A stretch of 64,000 bases of DNA from Rahnella laticis (GCF_015644585.1 NZ_JADOBI010000007.1:62001-126000), one strand, 5' to 3'; numbered from the stretch's first letter, positions 35,068 through 44,203 are shown. A program made the numbers and translations. The notes: generated from the sequence alone by a model not told the origin.

Positions 35068-36078
35068 ATGGTCAAAGTTGGTATCAACGGGTTTGGCAGG
35101 ATTGGTCGAAATGTTTTACGCGCCGCACTGGGTCGTGATGACTTCCAGGTCGTCGCTATCAACGATCTCACCGACAGTAAAACCCTCGCGCATCTTCTGA
35201 AATATGATTCACTCTCAGGCACGTTAAATGCCAAAGTCGAAGCAGGCGAAGGGCAGCTGCTGCTCGATGGCAGAGCTATCCGCGTCTTCTCCGAAAGAGA
35301 TCCGGCAGCGATTCCGTGGAGCAGCGTCGGTGTGGATATCGTTATTGAGGCGACCGGCTTCTTCACTGAAAAAGACAAAGCCGAATTGCATATCACCAAA
35401 GGCGGCGCCAAACGCGTCATTATTTCCGCACCGGCCAAAAACGACGATATCACTATCGTGATGGGCGTAAATGACGGCGACTATGACCCGGCCAAACACA
35501 AAGTGGTCAGTAACGGCAGTTGCACCACCAACGGTCTGGCACCGGCGGCGCTGGTTTTGCATTCAACCTTCGGGATTGAGCATGGCCTGATGAACACCAC
35601 GCATGCGTATACCAACAGCCAGGCGTTGCACGATCAGCCGGAGAAAGATTTGCGCGGTGCGCGTGCGGCGGCGGTGTCGATTGTTCCGTATTCCAGCGGA
35701 GCGGCCAAAGCTATCGGTAAAGTCATTCCTGAACTGGATGGCAAAATGACCGGTTATTCCCTGCGCGTGCCGGTTCCCGTTGTGTCGATTGTTGACCTGA
35801 CCGTCAACCTGAAACGCGAAGCCACGGTCGAAGAAATCAATGCGGCATTCCGTAAAGCTTCGGAGTCTGGCCCGCTGAAAGATATCCTGGGCTACAGCGA
35901 AGAACCGCTGGTTTCCAGCGATTATCGCGGCGACCCACGTTCTTCGATTGTTGACGGGCTTTCCACGCTGGTTATCGGCGGTAAGCTGGTGAAAATTCTG
36001 GCCTGGTACGATAACGAATGGGGCTTCTCAAACCGTCTGGTTGATCTGGCCCTGCTGATGGAAAAAAGAGGTTTATAA
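35068..36078 (+). CDS. gap: type I glyceraldehyde-3-phosphate dehydrogenase
   Basis: 336 residues. Rossmann start KVGINGFGRIGRNVLRA with Asp33 (in AIND) points to NAD use. The catalytic Cys152 lies in SNGSCTTNGLAP and His179 in MNTTHAYTN; the end reads WYDNEWGFSNRLVDL. It differs clearly from the usual enterobacterial GapA and resembles the Gram-positive-type GapA or GapC class, so it is likely a second GAPDH. The usual second cysteine of SCTTNC is Gly156 here. A terminator and then Ter site 2 follow. Confidence 0.92.
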   Translation: MVKVGINGFGRIGRNVLRAALGRDDFQVVAINDLTDSKTLAHLLKYDSLSGTLNAKVEAGEGQLLLDGRAIRVFSERDPAAIPWSSVGVDIVIEATGFFTEKDKAELHITKGGAKRVIISAPAKNDDITIVMGVNDGDYDPAKHKVVSNGSCTTNGLAPAALVLHSTFGIEHGLMNTTHAYTNSQALHDQPEKDLRGARAAAVSIVPYSSGAAKAIGKVIPELDGKMTGYSLRVPVPVVSIVDLTVNLKREATVEEINAAFRKASESGPLKDILGYSEEPLVSSDYRGDPRSSIVDGLSTLVIGGKLVKILAWYDNEWGFSNRLVDLALLMEKRGL

Positions 36079-36110
36079 CCCCCTATTTTCCTGCAAGACA
36101 TTATAATGAG

Positions 36111-36134
36111 ACACCGCCGCAAGGCGGTGTTTTT
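36111..36134 (+). terminator. rho-independent terminator of the GAPDH gene
   Basis: ACACCGCC, loop GCAA, GGCGGTGT, then TTTT: an 8-bp stem 33 bases after the stop codon. Confidence 0.92.
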
Positions 36135-36170
36135 ACAGTTGTTTCAGACAGACTCCTTGTTTCGAACAAT

Positions 36171-36193
36171 AAACAGTATGTTGTAACTAAGCG
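36171..36193 (+). other. Ter site 2 (Tus binding)
   Basis: The core GTATGTTGTAACTAA is identical to that of Ter site 1 and E. coli TerB, with about 18 of 23 positions matching TerB, including G at position 6. It lies on the plus strand, so it should block rightward forks and pass leftward ones. It stands in the gap between the GAPDH and VOC genes. Confidence 0.93.
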
Positions 36194-36215
36194 TCTGCGC
36201 TTTGAACGAAATGCG

Positions 36216-36626
36216 TTACTCCTGCGGCCCTATTTTCATAAACGGGTTATAGGCGATTTCCCACAGATGTCCGTCCGGATCGGCGAAGTAACCCGAATAT
36301 CCGCCCCAGAAAACTTTCTGCCCTGGCTTTATCAGCGTACCGCCCGCCTTCACAGCCTGTTCTAGAACGGCGTCTACTTTTGCTTCGCTGGCGACAGTCT
36401 GCGCCAGCGCCATTCCGCGAAATCCCTGACCTTCCGGGCTGAGTTCGGCATCTTTGGCCAGCTCATCCCACGGGAACAGAGACAGCCACGCCCCTGCCAG
36501 CTCAAAGAAACTCACACCGTCAGAATCAATAACCACTTTGGGGAACCCCAGACCGTTCTGGTAAAACTCCGTTGCGACGGCTAAATCCTTCACACCGAGC
36601 GTAATCATATTGATGACAGGTTGCAT
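36216..36626 (-). CDS. VOC-family (glyoxalase-like) protein
   Basis: 136 residues in the two-module VOC fold. It starts MQPVINMITLGVKDLAVATEFYQNGLG and ends in GYSGYFADPDGHLWEIAYNP, which carries the typical Glu metal ligand; FRGMALAQTV holds the middle strand. Members include glyoxalase I, dioxygenases and antibiotic-binding proteins, so function cannot be assigned. Confidence 0.82.
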   Translation of the reverse strand: MQPVINMITLGVKDLAVATEFYQNGLGFPKVVIDSDGVSFFELAGAWLSLFPWDELAKDAELSPEGQGFRGMALAQTVASEAKVDAVLEQAVKAGGTLIKPGQKVFWGGYSGYFADPDGHLWEIAYNPFMKIGPQE

Positions 36627-36740
36627 AACTGACTCCAGGCTATTGATTTAAAAAATCTCAAAAAAGAGTGAATTACCGGCTTCTCGCTGAGCAGGCGTAA
36701 CGCTTATACTCTTGTTTTTCTCAGGGATGATGAGCCCCCG

Positions 36741-37808
36741 ATGGATTACGATATAGCGATTATTGGATTAGGCCCGGCCGGTGCAACGCTCGCCAGGCTG
36801 CTTAAACCGGGTCTGAAAATTCTGGCCCTCGATAAGAAACAACAATGCGGTGAAGACGGTTTTCAGAAACCTTGCGGCGGTTTACTGGCCACGGATGCGC
36901 AACGTTCTTTTGTCCGTTTTGGCGTCAACCTGCCGACTTCCGTGCTGGCCGATCCACAGATATTTAGCGTGAAAACCTACGATTTGCAGACGAAGCTCAT
37001 TCGTAATTATCAGCGTACTTACGTGAATATCAATCGTCACCGGTTTGATTTGTGGCTTAAAACACTGATTCCTGCCAGCGTTGATGTCCGGCATGACAGT
37101 CTGTGTCGCAAAATCACCCGCCGGGACGATGGCCTGTATCACATTCGTTTTAACGATAACGGCGCTGAACAGGAAGCGACTGTGAAATACGTGGTGGGCG
37201 CTGACGGCGCAAACTCCATGCTTCGTCGCATGCTTTATCCTGATCATGAAATCCGCAAGTATCTCTCAATACAACAATGGTTTGTCGATAAACATCCGGT
37301 GCCGTTTTACTCCTGTATTTTTGATAATGCGGTGACGGATTGCTATGCCTGGAGTATGTCGAAAGACGGCTATTTCATTCTGGGCGGAGCCTTTCCGATG
37401 AAGAATGGCAATCAGCAATTTGAAGCGCTGAAAAACCGTTTGCAGCCCTATTCCTTTACGTTCGGCGACGTGGTTAAAACGGAGAAATGTATCGTGCTCT
37501 GCCCGTCAAAACTGAGCGATTTCCGCTGCGGTAAAGAGAACATTTTCCTGATTGGCGAAGCCGCCGGTTTTATCAGCGCCAGTTCTCTGGAAGGCATCAG
37601 TTATGCTTTTGACAGCGCGGAGATCCTGAGCAAGATCCTCAATGCAGAGAGCGTTTCGCCGCACCGGGCTTATCAGAAAGGGACGCTGAAACTTCGTCTT
37701 AAATTATTCGGCAAAATTGTCAAAGCGGCCATTCTGACGTCTCCGCTGTTGCGCGGGCTGATCATGAAAAGCAAAATTTCACATGTCGATATGACAACAC
37801 AGAAATAA
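36741..37808 (+). CDS. cbrA: CbrA, FAD-dependent geranylgeranyl-reductase-like protein
   Basis: 355 residues, closely like E. coli CbrA in length and sequence. The FAD Rossmann motif [15 protein letters not shown] starts at residue 7; [30 protein letters not shown] and [20 protein letters not shown] follow in the order of the geranylgeranyl reductase family. In E. coli cbrA belongs to the CreBC regulon and is linked with colicin tolerance; the chemical reaction is unknown. Monocistronic here. Confidence 0.92.
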   Translation: MDYDIAIIGLGPAGATLARLLKPGLKILALDKKQQCGEDGFQKPCGGLLATDAQRSFVRFGVNLPTSVLADPQIFSVKTYDLQTKLIRNYQRTYVNINRHRFDLWLKTLIPASVDVRHDSLCRKITRRDDGLYHIRFNDNGAEQEATVKYVVGADGANSMLRRMLYPDHEIRKYLSIQQWFVDKHPVPFYSCIFDNAVTDCYAWSMSKDGYFILGGAFPMKNGNQQFEALKNRLQPYSFTFGDVVKTEKCIVLCPSKLSDFRCGKENIFLIGEAAGFISASSLEGISYAFDSAEILSKILNAESVSPHRAYQKGTLKLRLKLFGKIVKAAILTSPLLRGLIMKSKISHVDMTTQK

Positions 37809-37959
37809 AACCGCTGTTTCCGGCGTTTCTGGACGGCAGGAAGGCCCTCTTCCTGTTGTCTCAAAATGTTAATGGAGCCGGGGGATTAATGGTAAATGTT
37901 GCTGATCGTGCTAATCTTACGCCACTGAAAACCTGCTTACGCCCGACAGTGAGGAACTT

Positions 37960-38418
37960 TTGACCACTTTACGCCGCCGCCCGGAAGCATCCATTCCCAG
38001 GCTCCGTTTCCTCCCGGAAACTATCCATATCGGCCGTCAGTTGCGCACTTACTGTGATGCCCGTTTCAAAACCATTGGGCTGACGCTCGCCCGCGGGCAG
38101 GTGCTGTTGCACTTAGAGGCGGCTCAGGGTCGCCTGCCTCAGGGAGAGCTGACTGCCCTGCTGGAAGTCGAGCACCCTACCGCCATCCGCCTGTTTGACA
38201 GCCTTACCGAGCTGGGTTTGCTGGAACGCTGCCCAGGAGATTCTGACCGTCGTTCGAAAGACATTAAGCTGACAAATGCCGGAATTGAACTGGCGAATCA
38301 GGTTCGCAGCATGACCGATGACATTTTGATCCGCGTAATGGAAGGCATTCCGGATAAAGATATTGATGTCGCCCGCGACGTTCTCGCCAGCATCACCGCC
38401 AATATCGCCGCGCTTTAG
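37960..38418 (+). CDS. MarR-family regulator
   Basis: 152 residues, SlyA/MarR-like winged helix. The DNA-binding part covers LPQGELTALLEVEHPTAIRLFDSLTELGLLE and the wing is CPGDSDRRSKDIKLTNAG. The start appears to be the TTG at 37960 behind GAGGAA. It heads a run of three same-strand genes with an MFS pump and a membrane fusion protein, which it probably represses. A SlyA-like operator lies between it and the pump gene. Confidence 0.85.
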   Translation: MTTLRRRPEASIPRLRFLPETIHIGRQLRTYCDARFKTIGLTLARGQVLLHLEAAQGRLPQGELTALLEVEHPTAIRLFDSLTELGLLERCPGDSDRRSKDIKLTNAGIELANQVRSMTDDILIRVMEGIPDKDIDVARDVLASITANIAAL

Positions 38419-38428
38419 TGGCGTTTTC

Positions 38429-38436
38429 CCCTTCCC
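38429..38436 (-). other. KOPS motif pointing towards dif
   Basis: On the minus strand GGGAAGGG fits GGGNAGGG and reads leftwards, towards dif. Confidence 0.55.
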
Positions 38437-38560
38437 GTTTGTCCCCCTTTCCTCTGCATTAATCACTTGCGTTACTGATTTGTTGTTCGTTATTTGCGTT
38501 TGTAAATATCACCAATATGAATAATTGGACTAGACACATCTGAAACGCCTTATTACATTA

Positions 38561-38574
38561 TGTAGCAAGCTACA
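38561..38574. promoter_or_regulatory. SlyA/MarR-type operator ahead of the efflux genes
   Basis: TGTAGC, AA, GCTACA is a palindrome whose inner ten bases TAGCAAGCTA equal the heart of the SlyA consensus TTAGCAAGCTAA. It lies 34 bases before the MFS start. Confidence 0.6.
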
Positions 38575-38607
38575 AACTAGTTGGGTAACGACTTACAAGG
38601 CATAACG

Positions 38608-40356
38608 ATGACGACGCGTTCTGATTCAGATGTCCGGCAGGACGCCGGTGAATTAACAACACGGGATGCATCACCAGAAAAAGAACTCTCCGCACCACCG
38701 CCTGAAGGATTACCGAAACCGCAGCCAGCCTCGGTGCCTCCGTCACAGCATCACCCTTTCGCCGTCCGGGTCAGCACCTGGCTCTGGCACTATCCGCGTG
38801 GCCGGATTGTGGTTTATGCGCTGGCCTCGCTGATTATTGGCCTGACGCAGGGGCTGGGGATTAACCTGGTCAGCTCTAACCTGACGGGTATTCAGGGCTC
38901 GTTGAGCATTTCCAATGTCGAAAGTTACTGGCTGGTGGCAGCCTATACCGCGACCAGCGTCACCGGCACGATCCTGCTTTATAAAATCCGTACCCAGTTT
39001 GGCTTCAGGCGTTTCGGGGAATACGGGCTGCTGTTTTTTGCCATGGCGTCTCTGGCACAAACCTTTACCCATGATTTTCAGACCGCGCTGGCCGTCCGCG
39101 CCGTCATGGGTTTTGCGATGGCCTCTCTCGGCCCGCTGGCGTTGTTTTATATGTTCGAGATTTTCCCGCCCGCTAAAAAGCTGACCGCCGGGCTGTGTTT
39201 CGGGCTGGCGGGCAGCCAGATTGCCCTGCCGGTTTCACGCATTATTTCGCCGCATCTTCTCGATCTCGGCCACTGGCACCAGCTGACGATGCTGGAATCC
39301 GGTCTTTCCCTGATTTGTCTGGCAATTATCTGGATCCTGCCGCTGACGCATCCGCCCCGCGTGAAGGTATTCGAACGCATCGACTGGATCAGCTATCCGC
39401 TGATTGCCACCGCCGTCGCCTGTATGTCCGTGGTGCTGACGATGGGCCGTTATTACTGGTGGCAGGAGAAAGACTGGATCGGCGAAGTGCTGGTGGTCGG
39501 GATTATTGCGCTGACACTGTCTTTTATGGTCGAGCTCAAACGTAAGAATCCCATTATCGATTTGCGCTGGCTGATGACGCCGGAAATGCTGCTGTTCAGC
39601 GGTTCAATGCTGTTTATCCGTATGCTGCTTTCCGAGCAAACCACCGGCATGGTTGGCTTTCTGAATCTGGTCGGTCTGGTGAATGACCAGCTGGTTACGC
39701 TGTTTTGCGTGATTCTGGCCGCCACCGTTGCCGGGCTGGTGGTCGTCAGCATTATTCATAAAGCGAACCGCATCGTTTACATCCATCTGTTTTCCATTGC
39801 CCTGATTGCCGTGGCCTCGCTGATGGACGCCAGTTCCACTGCGGACACCCGCCCGGAACAGTTTTACCTGACGCAGGGCATGATTGCGTTTGCCGGTGCC
39901 ATCTTTCTGCCGACGTCCTTATGGCTGGGTTTTATCCGCGCGTTGCAGTTCGGGCAAAGCCAGATCATCAGTTTCGTGCTGGTGTTTCTGTCGACGCAGA
40001 ACGTCGGCGCACAGGTCGGCGGCGCTTTCCTGGGCACCATTCAGATATTGCGCGAGAAGTATCATTCCGCCGTTCTGGTTGAACATATCAGTTTGCAGAA
40101 TCCGCTGGTGGTCGAACGAATTTCCCAGTACAGCCACCTGCTGAAACCGGTTCTGACGGATGGCTCACAGCTGAATGCCGAAGGTCTGGCGCAGCTGAGC
40201 ACGAAGATCACCCAGCAGGCGGGACTGCTGGCCTACAACGATGTTTTTAGAGTGGTTTTTTATATGTCGCTGGGCTGTATTGCCGTGCTCGGCGCGCACA
40301 TTATTGCCGGAAGGATCCAGACAAAAAAACGCGCAGCCTCCGAAGCGGTTGCCTGA
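38608..40356 (+). CDS. MFS exporter, DHA2/EmrB-like with long N-terminal tail
   Basis: 582 residues. A hydrophilic Pro/Ser/Thr-rich tail of about 60 residues precedes the first membrane segment, and about 14 membrane segments follow. Parts such as NLTGIQGSLSISNVESYWLVAAYTAT and QMG-like FLGTIQIL near the end fit the EmrB branch that works with a membrane fusion protein. The ATG at 38608 follows ACAAGG. The HlyD-type gene lies 48 bases downstream, so the pair should span the cell envelope together with an outer-membrane channel encoded elsewhere. Substrate unknown. Confidence 0.85.
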   Translation: MTTRSDSDVRQDAGELTTRDASPEKELSAPPPEGLPKPQPASVPPSQHHPFAVRVSTWLWHYPRGRIVVYALASLIIGLTQGLGINLVSSNLTGIQGSLSISNVESYWLVAAYTATSVTGTILLYKIRTQFGFRRFGEYGLLFFAMASLAQTFTHDFQTALAVRAVMGFAMASLGPLALFYMFEIFPPAKKLTAGLCFGLAGSQIALPVSRIISPHLLDLGHWHQLTMLESGLSLICLAIIWILPLTHPPRVKVFERIDWISYPLIATAVACMSVVLTMGRYYWWQEKDWIGEVLVVGIIALTLSFMVELKRKNPIIDLRWLMTPEMLLFSGSMLFIRMLLSEQTTGMVGFLNLVGLVNDQLVTLFCVILAATVAGLVVVSIIHKANRIVYIHLFSIALIAVASLMDASSTADTRPEQFYLTQGMIAFAGAIFLPTSLWLGFIRALQFGQSQIISFVLVFLSTQNVGAQVGGAFLGTIQILREKYHSAVLVEHISLQNPLVVERISQYSHLLKPVLTDGSQLNAEGLAQLSTKITQQAGLLAYNDVFRVVFYMSLGCIAVLGAHIIAGRIQTKKRAASEAVA

Positions 40357-40404
40357 ATAAACAGATCCTGTTGACGAACTGAAACGAGGTATACGGACAA
40401 AGTG

Positions 40405-41454
40405 ATGAAAAATATCTTTCGTTATCCATCCATTATTGTAGTGCTTTGCTTAGGCATTATTGGCGTGATGATTGTGTTGTACAGCTGGCAGCTGTTTCCA
40501 TTTAACTCCAGGGTGGAATCGACCGATAACGCGTATATCCGCGGAAACGTCACCCTGCTCAGCCCGCAGGTTTCGGGTTACATCACCGGGGTGAAAGTGC
40601 AGGATTTTATGCCGGTGAAAAAAGGCGATGTGTTGTTTGTGATTGACGACAGCACTTACCGGCAGGAGTTGTTACAGGCCGAAGCCGCGGCGGCGCAGGC
40701 GCAGGTGACGCTGCAAAACTTCGAGCAGAACCGTGCGTCCAGTGCTGCCAGCCTGCAACTTGCAGAAGCGGAATTGCAAAGCGCGCAGGCAACACAAAGC
40801 AAGGCGTCACTCGATACCCATCGCAACGGGCCATTGCTACAAAAAGGATTGGTGTCAAAAACCACCGGAGATGAACTTCAGGCGGCGTTACTGACGGCGG
40901 AGGCCAACGTGGCAAAAGCGCGCGCATCCGTGAATATCGCACGCCAGAGTCTCGCGCTGGTGGAAGCCAATAAAGCGTCGCTGGCGGCGGCATTAAAAGC
41001 CTCACAGGCGAAAGTTGAAGTGGCACAAATCAATTTACAGCACACGCAGATTATCGCGCCGTCCGACGGGCAGCTCGGCGAAATCAGTGCCCGCATGGGG
41101 CAATACGTCAGTGCCGGAACGCAACTAACGTCGGTCACGCCAAAACAGGTCTGGGTGACGGCCAATTTTAAAGAGCGCCAGCTGGCGGGAATGGCTGTCG
41201 GGACGCCTGCGTCTTTCACGGTGGATGCGCTGAACGATCATCCGTTTAAAGGCCACGTGGTGCGGATTTCTCCGGCCGCCGGTTCGGAATTCAGCGTACT
41301 GAAAGCCGATAATGCGACCGGGAATTTCACCAAGATTTCTCAGCGTATCGCCGTACGCATTGAGCTGGAACCGGATCAGGCGCAGAGCGACCAGCTGCGA
41401 CCGGGAATGTCCACGGTCGTCAGCGTTGATACCTCAAAGGCACCCAAAATCTGA
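40405..41454 (+). CDS. HlyD/EmrA-family membrane fusion protein
   Basis: About 349 residues. One N-terminal membrane anchor (IVVLCLGIIGVMIVLYSW) is followed by the biotinyl-lipoyl-like half STDNAYIRGNVTLLSPQVSGY, a long alpha-helical hairpin rich in Ala, Gln and Glu (about 80-200), and the closing lipoyl half HTQIIAPSDGQLGEISARMGQYVSAG. Periplasmic adaptor of the MFS pump encoded just upstream. Its last base is one base from the end of the convergent oxygenase gene. Confidence 0.9.
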   Translation: MKNIFRYPSIIVVLCLGIIGVMIVLYSWQLFPFNSRVESTDNAYIRGNVTLLSPQVSGYITGVKVQDFMPVKKGDVLFVIDDSTYRQELLQAEAAAAQAQVTLQNFEQNRASSAASLQLAEAELQSAQATQSKASLDTHRNGPLLQKGLVSKTTGDELQAALLTAEANVAKARASVNIARQSLALVEANKASLAAALKASQAKVEVAQINLQHTQIIAPSDGQLGEISARMGQYVSAGTQLTSVTPKQVWVTANFKERQLAGMAVGTPASFTVDALNDHPFKGHVVRISPAAGSEFSVLKADNATGNFTKISQRIAVRIELEPDQAQSDQLRPGMSTVVSVDTSKAPKI

Positions 41455-41455
41455 A

Positions 41456-42469
41456 TCAGCTGACAATATCAGCGTAATAGCGCCGCGCAACGTCAGGATG
41501 AGAGCGCAGCCGCCCTTTCAGATAGTTGAATCCCACGTCGCGGAACAGCGGATTCAGCGGATCGCTGGCATCGCCACGGGCTTCTTTTGCCAGCTCCGGC
41601 GGCAGCGGAAAGAGCGGCACAACGGCGTCCAGCTGCGCGCCGAGGAAAAAGGCCAGCGACAGCCGTTCGCCTTCAGCAGGCGGAGACACCACGCGGTGAA
41701 CCGTCGCACGCAAGTAACCGTTGGTGGCCAGCTCCAGCAGTTCGCCGATATTCACCACCAGCGTATCCGCCACCGGCGGCGCATCGACCCATTCATTTTC
41801 CTCAACTTCAACCTGCAAACCGCGCTGTTCATCCTGCAATAAAAAGCTCAGGAAACCGGAATCTTTATGCGCGCCGACACCCTGATTTCCCGCCTCAGCC
41901 GCCCGCCCCGGATAACGGATCAGCTTGATGTGCTCATTGGGTTTTTCGCCATACAAAGGATCAAAGGCGTCTTCCGGCAGTTTCAGCGCCAGCGCAAAAG
42001 CGCGCAATAAACGCAGCGACATCGCCGTCATTTCCCTCTGCCAGCGCAGCAGCAGCGGGCGCAACTCAGGCAGCGCTTCCGGCCACTGATTTGGCCCCTG
42101 CAATCTTGCCCACGCAGGCGTCTCTCCGCTTACCGGTAATTTTGGCCGTTCGGCACCCAGATCAAACTGTTCGCGCCAGTCCGGCTGACCGCGGGTAATC
42201 TCTGACGCGGCGCGGTTATAGCCGCGAAAATGCGGAGAATTGATCATGGCGACGGCCAGTTTATCTTCTTCCGGCAAGGCAAAAAATTCCCGCGCTACGC
42301 GCTGCACGTCGTGAAGCAGCGTGGCATCCACGCCGTGGTTTTTCAGATAGAAGAAGCCGATTTCGCGGGCGGCATAACGCAGCTGCGACAAAAACGCTTC
42401 ACGCTCTTCTGGCGTACCGGAAAACAGGCTGAAATCGACCAATGGGATAGTTGCTGACGTCTGGCTCAT
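41456..42469 (-). CDS. isopenicillin-N-synthase-like 2-oxoglutarate/Fe(II) oxygenase
   Basis: 337 residues. An N-terminal DIOX_N region (ATIPLVDFSLFSG, AAREIGFFYLKNHG) precedes the double-stranded beta-helix domain. Iron ligands are visible in GAHKDSGFLSFLLQD (His and Asp) and in ATVHRVVSP (His), and the 2-oxoglutarate Arg-X-Ser is in the RVVSPP..RLSLAFF segment. The substrate is not known. It is convergent with the efflux operon and follows a hydroxyacid dehydrogenase gene on the same strand with a 159-base gap. Confidence 0.87.
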   Translation of the reverse strand: MSQTSATIPLVDFSLFSGTPEEREAFLSQLRYAAREIGFFYLKNHGVDATLLHDVQRVAREFFALPEEDKLAVAMINSPHFRGYNRAASEITRGQPDWREQFDLGAERPKLPVSGETPAWARLQGPNQWPEALPELRPLLLRWQREMTAMSLRLLRAFALALKLPEDAFDPLYGEKPNEHIKLIRYPGRAAEAGNQGVGAHKDSGFLSFLLQDEQRGLQVEVEENEWVDAPPVADTLVVNIGELLELATNGYLRATVHRVVSPPAEGERLSLAFFLGAQLDAVVPLFPLPPELAKEARGDASDPLNPLFRDVGFNYLKGRLRSHPDVARRYYADIVS

Positions 42470-42628
42470 TGCTTACTCCGCCGTGATTATGGGTGATAAT
42501 CGTCAACGCTATCACAGCGCCGGAGCGGCCGACCAATAGCCAGATAATCTGGTTTATGCTTCGGAGTTATGAAAAAACTACGCGGGATATTAACCGGTTA
42601 TAGCACGCCCGTCCGTGGGCCTCTCCGG

Positions 42629-43504
42629 TCAGCGGGAACCGAGATACCGGTAAACCACCGCCAGATCCTGGTCGCCATAACCGCCATCCACGGCGGCCTG
42701 CCAAGTTTCACTAATGCGTTTCATTACAGGCAACTCGAGCTTACTGCCCGCATCAATCGCCAGATTGATATCTTTCAGCGCCCAGGTCAGCTGCATCTGC
42801 GGGGTATAATCGCCGCTTTTGAACATCGCCATTTTGCCTTTGATATACGGCGCCGCCAGAGGGCCGCCGTCGAGGACGTCCCACAGGTCATCCGGCGTAA
42901 AGCCCAGTTCTTCGGCCAGCTGGGTGCTTTCGGCGATGCCTTCCATCATGGCAATCAGCCACGCGTTAACCACCAGTTTCATTTTAGACGCACGACCGGC
43001 TTCACCCAGCCATTTAGTGGCTTTCGAAATGGCAGCAAAAACCGGTTCAACGGCCGCACCCGCCTCACGGTCACCGCTGGCCAGCACCACAATTTGCGCC
43101 TGTTCAGCGGGCGCTTTGGTACCCGAAACCGGCGCATCAAAGAACACCACGTCCGGGCGCTGTTCTTTAATCAGCACAATCAGCGATTCAGTGGCATCGA
43201 CGCCCAGCGTTCCCATTTGCGCGATAATTCCGCCCTGCTTCAGCCCGGCTAAAAGCCCGTTATCGCCCTGATAAACTTCCAGAGAGGTTTTGCCGTCCGA
43301 TAACATGGTAATCACCACATCGGCACCTTCTGCGGTTTCACGCGGTGTCAGGCCGCGTTGCGCGCCCGCCTTCACCAGATCGTCACCACGCGATGCTGTC
43401 CGGTTCCACACGCGGGTGGTGAAACCTTTTTTAATCAGATTGGTGGCAAATGCATGTCCCATCGCCCCCAAACCGAGCACCGCGACTACAGGTTGCTGAC
43501 TCAT
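42629..43504 (-). CDS. NAD(P)-dependent beta-hydroxyacid dehydrogenase (HIBADH-like)
   Basis: 291 residues. N-terminal nucleotide-binding GLGAMGHAFATNLIKKG with an Arg-rich strand end (VWNRT) that suggests NADP; substrate signature FFDAPVSGTKAPAEQAQ; catalytic Lys in the GEAGRASKMKLVVN segment. The family includes 3-hydroxyisobutyrate dehydrogenase, tartronate semialdehyde reductase and GLYR-type succinic semialdehyde reductases. The last group fits best by sequence feel, which I cannot test here. Confidence 0.87.
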   Translation of the reverse strand: MSQQPVVAVLGLGAMGHAFATNLIKKGFTTRVWNRTASRGDDLVKAGAQRGLTPRETAEGADVVITMLSDGKTSLEVYQGDNGLLAGLKQGGIIAQMGTLGVDATESLIVLIKEQRPDVVFFDAPVSGTKAPAEQAQIVVLASGDREAGAAVEPVFAAISKATKWLGEAGRASKMKLVVNAWLIAMMEGIAESTQLAEELGFTPDDLWDVLDGGPLAAPYIKGKMAMFKSGDYTPQMQLTWALKDINLAIDAGSKLELPVMKRISETWQAAVDGGYGDQDLAVVYRYLGSR

Positions 43505-43719
43505 GTCTTACTCCTTGTGCAAACGTTAAATGTATTCAAAAGGCTATCATCGCAGGCCCTGCGGCGGAACCGGCTTCTGTAACCAGATGCAACAGAGGGG
43601 CTTATAATACTTAACCTCTTCCAGCGAAGTGGCGTAACATACGCGCTTTCGTGCCAGGGCTGTCCCATAATGCCCCGGCAACTCTGATTTGACTGAGAAT
43701 TTTCAGGAGTCGCAGCACT

Positions 43720-44091
43720 ATGAGTAAAGTTGTTTTAATCGGGATCATTTCCGTCATTTTCGCCCTGATGGTGCTGATGTTGGGCTCGGTCTATGTTTAT
43801 CCGTGGTGGATGCAGCGCACGACTGAAGGCGCATGCAGCACCATCACCAAAGATAACGCCATCGACACTGTGACCCGCGATTACATGCAAAACCGCATTC
43901 CCAACTGGGGCAACGATAAAGACAATATGGGTACCTCCGTGCCGGTGTTGAATTTCATCAGCGATGACGTCAAAGAAGACAAAGGCACTTACCACATTCC
44001 TTTCAGCGCCAAGGGGCCTAACGGCACGCTGGGTTATGTGGCGCACTTCAACTGCTCAAACCATTACGTGAAATATTCCACCGTCGAATAA
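43720..44091 (+). CDS. small membrane-anchored protein of unknown function
   Basis: 123 residues. An N-terminal hydrophobic helix (VVLIGIISVIFALMVLMLG) could be an anchor or uncleaved signal; the rest is a soluble, probably periplasmic domain with two cysteines (Cys39 in GACSTI and one in HFNCSNH) that could form a disulfide. I do not recognise the family. A good ribosome site (CAGGAG) precedes the ATG, and a strong terminator follows at 44150-44180, so it is probably a real single gene. Confidence 0.65.
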   Translation: MSKVVLIGIISVIFALMVLMLGSVYVYPWWMQRTTEGACSTITKDNAIDTVTRDYMQNRIPNWGNDKDNMGTSVPVLNFISDDVKEDKGTYHIPFSAKGPNGTLGYVAHFNCSNHYVKYSTVE

Positions 44092-44149
44092 TGCCGGTTT
44101 TCCTCCCCCGCAGCGGTGGATTTCTGATAACAGCATTTGCCCCATAAAC

Positions 44150-44180
44150 AAAAACCGGCACGCGATTGTGCCGGTTTTTT
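44150..44180. terminator. bidirectional terminator
   Basis: ACCGGCAC, a six-base loop and GTGCCGGT, with A-run before and T-run after. It serves the small membrane protein gene and the convergent binding-protein gene. Confidence 0.93.
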
Positions 44181-44203
44181 ATTGTCTGTTGCGAACGGAT
44201 GAA

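Noticed and set aside
42569-43252. Plus-strand open frame of 227 codons opposite the hydroxyacid dehydrogenase
   Set aside because: It lies almost wholly antisense to a gene with full family motifs and has no family likeness itself.
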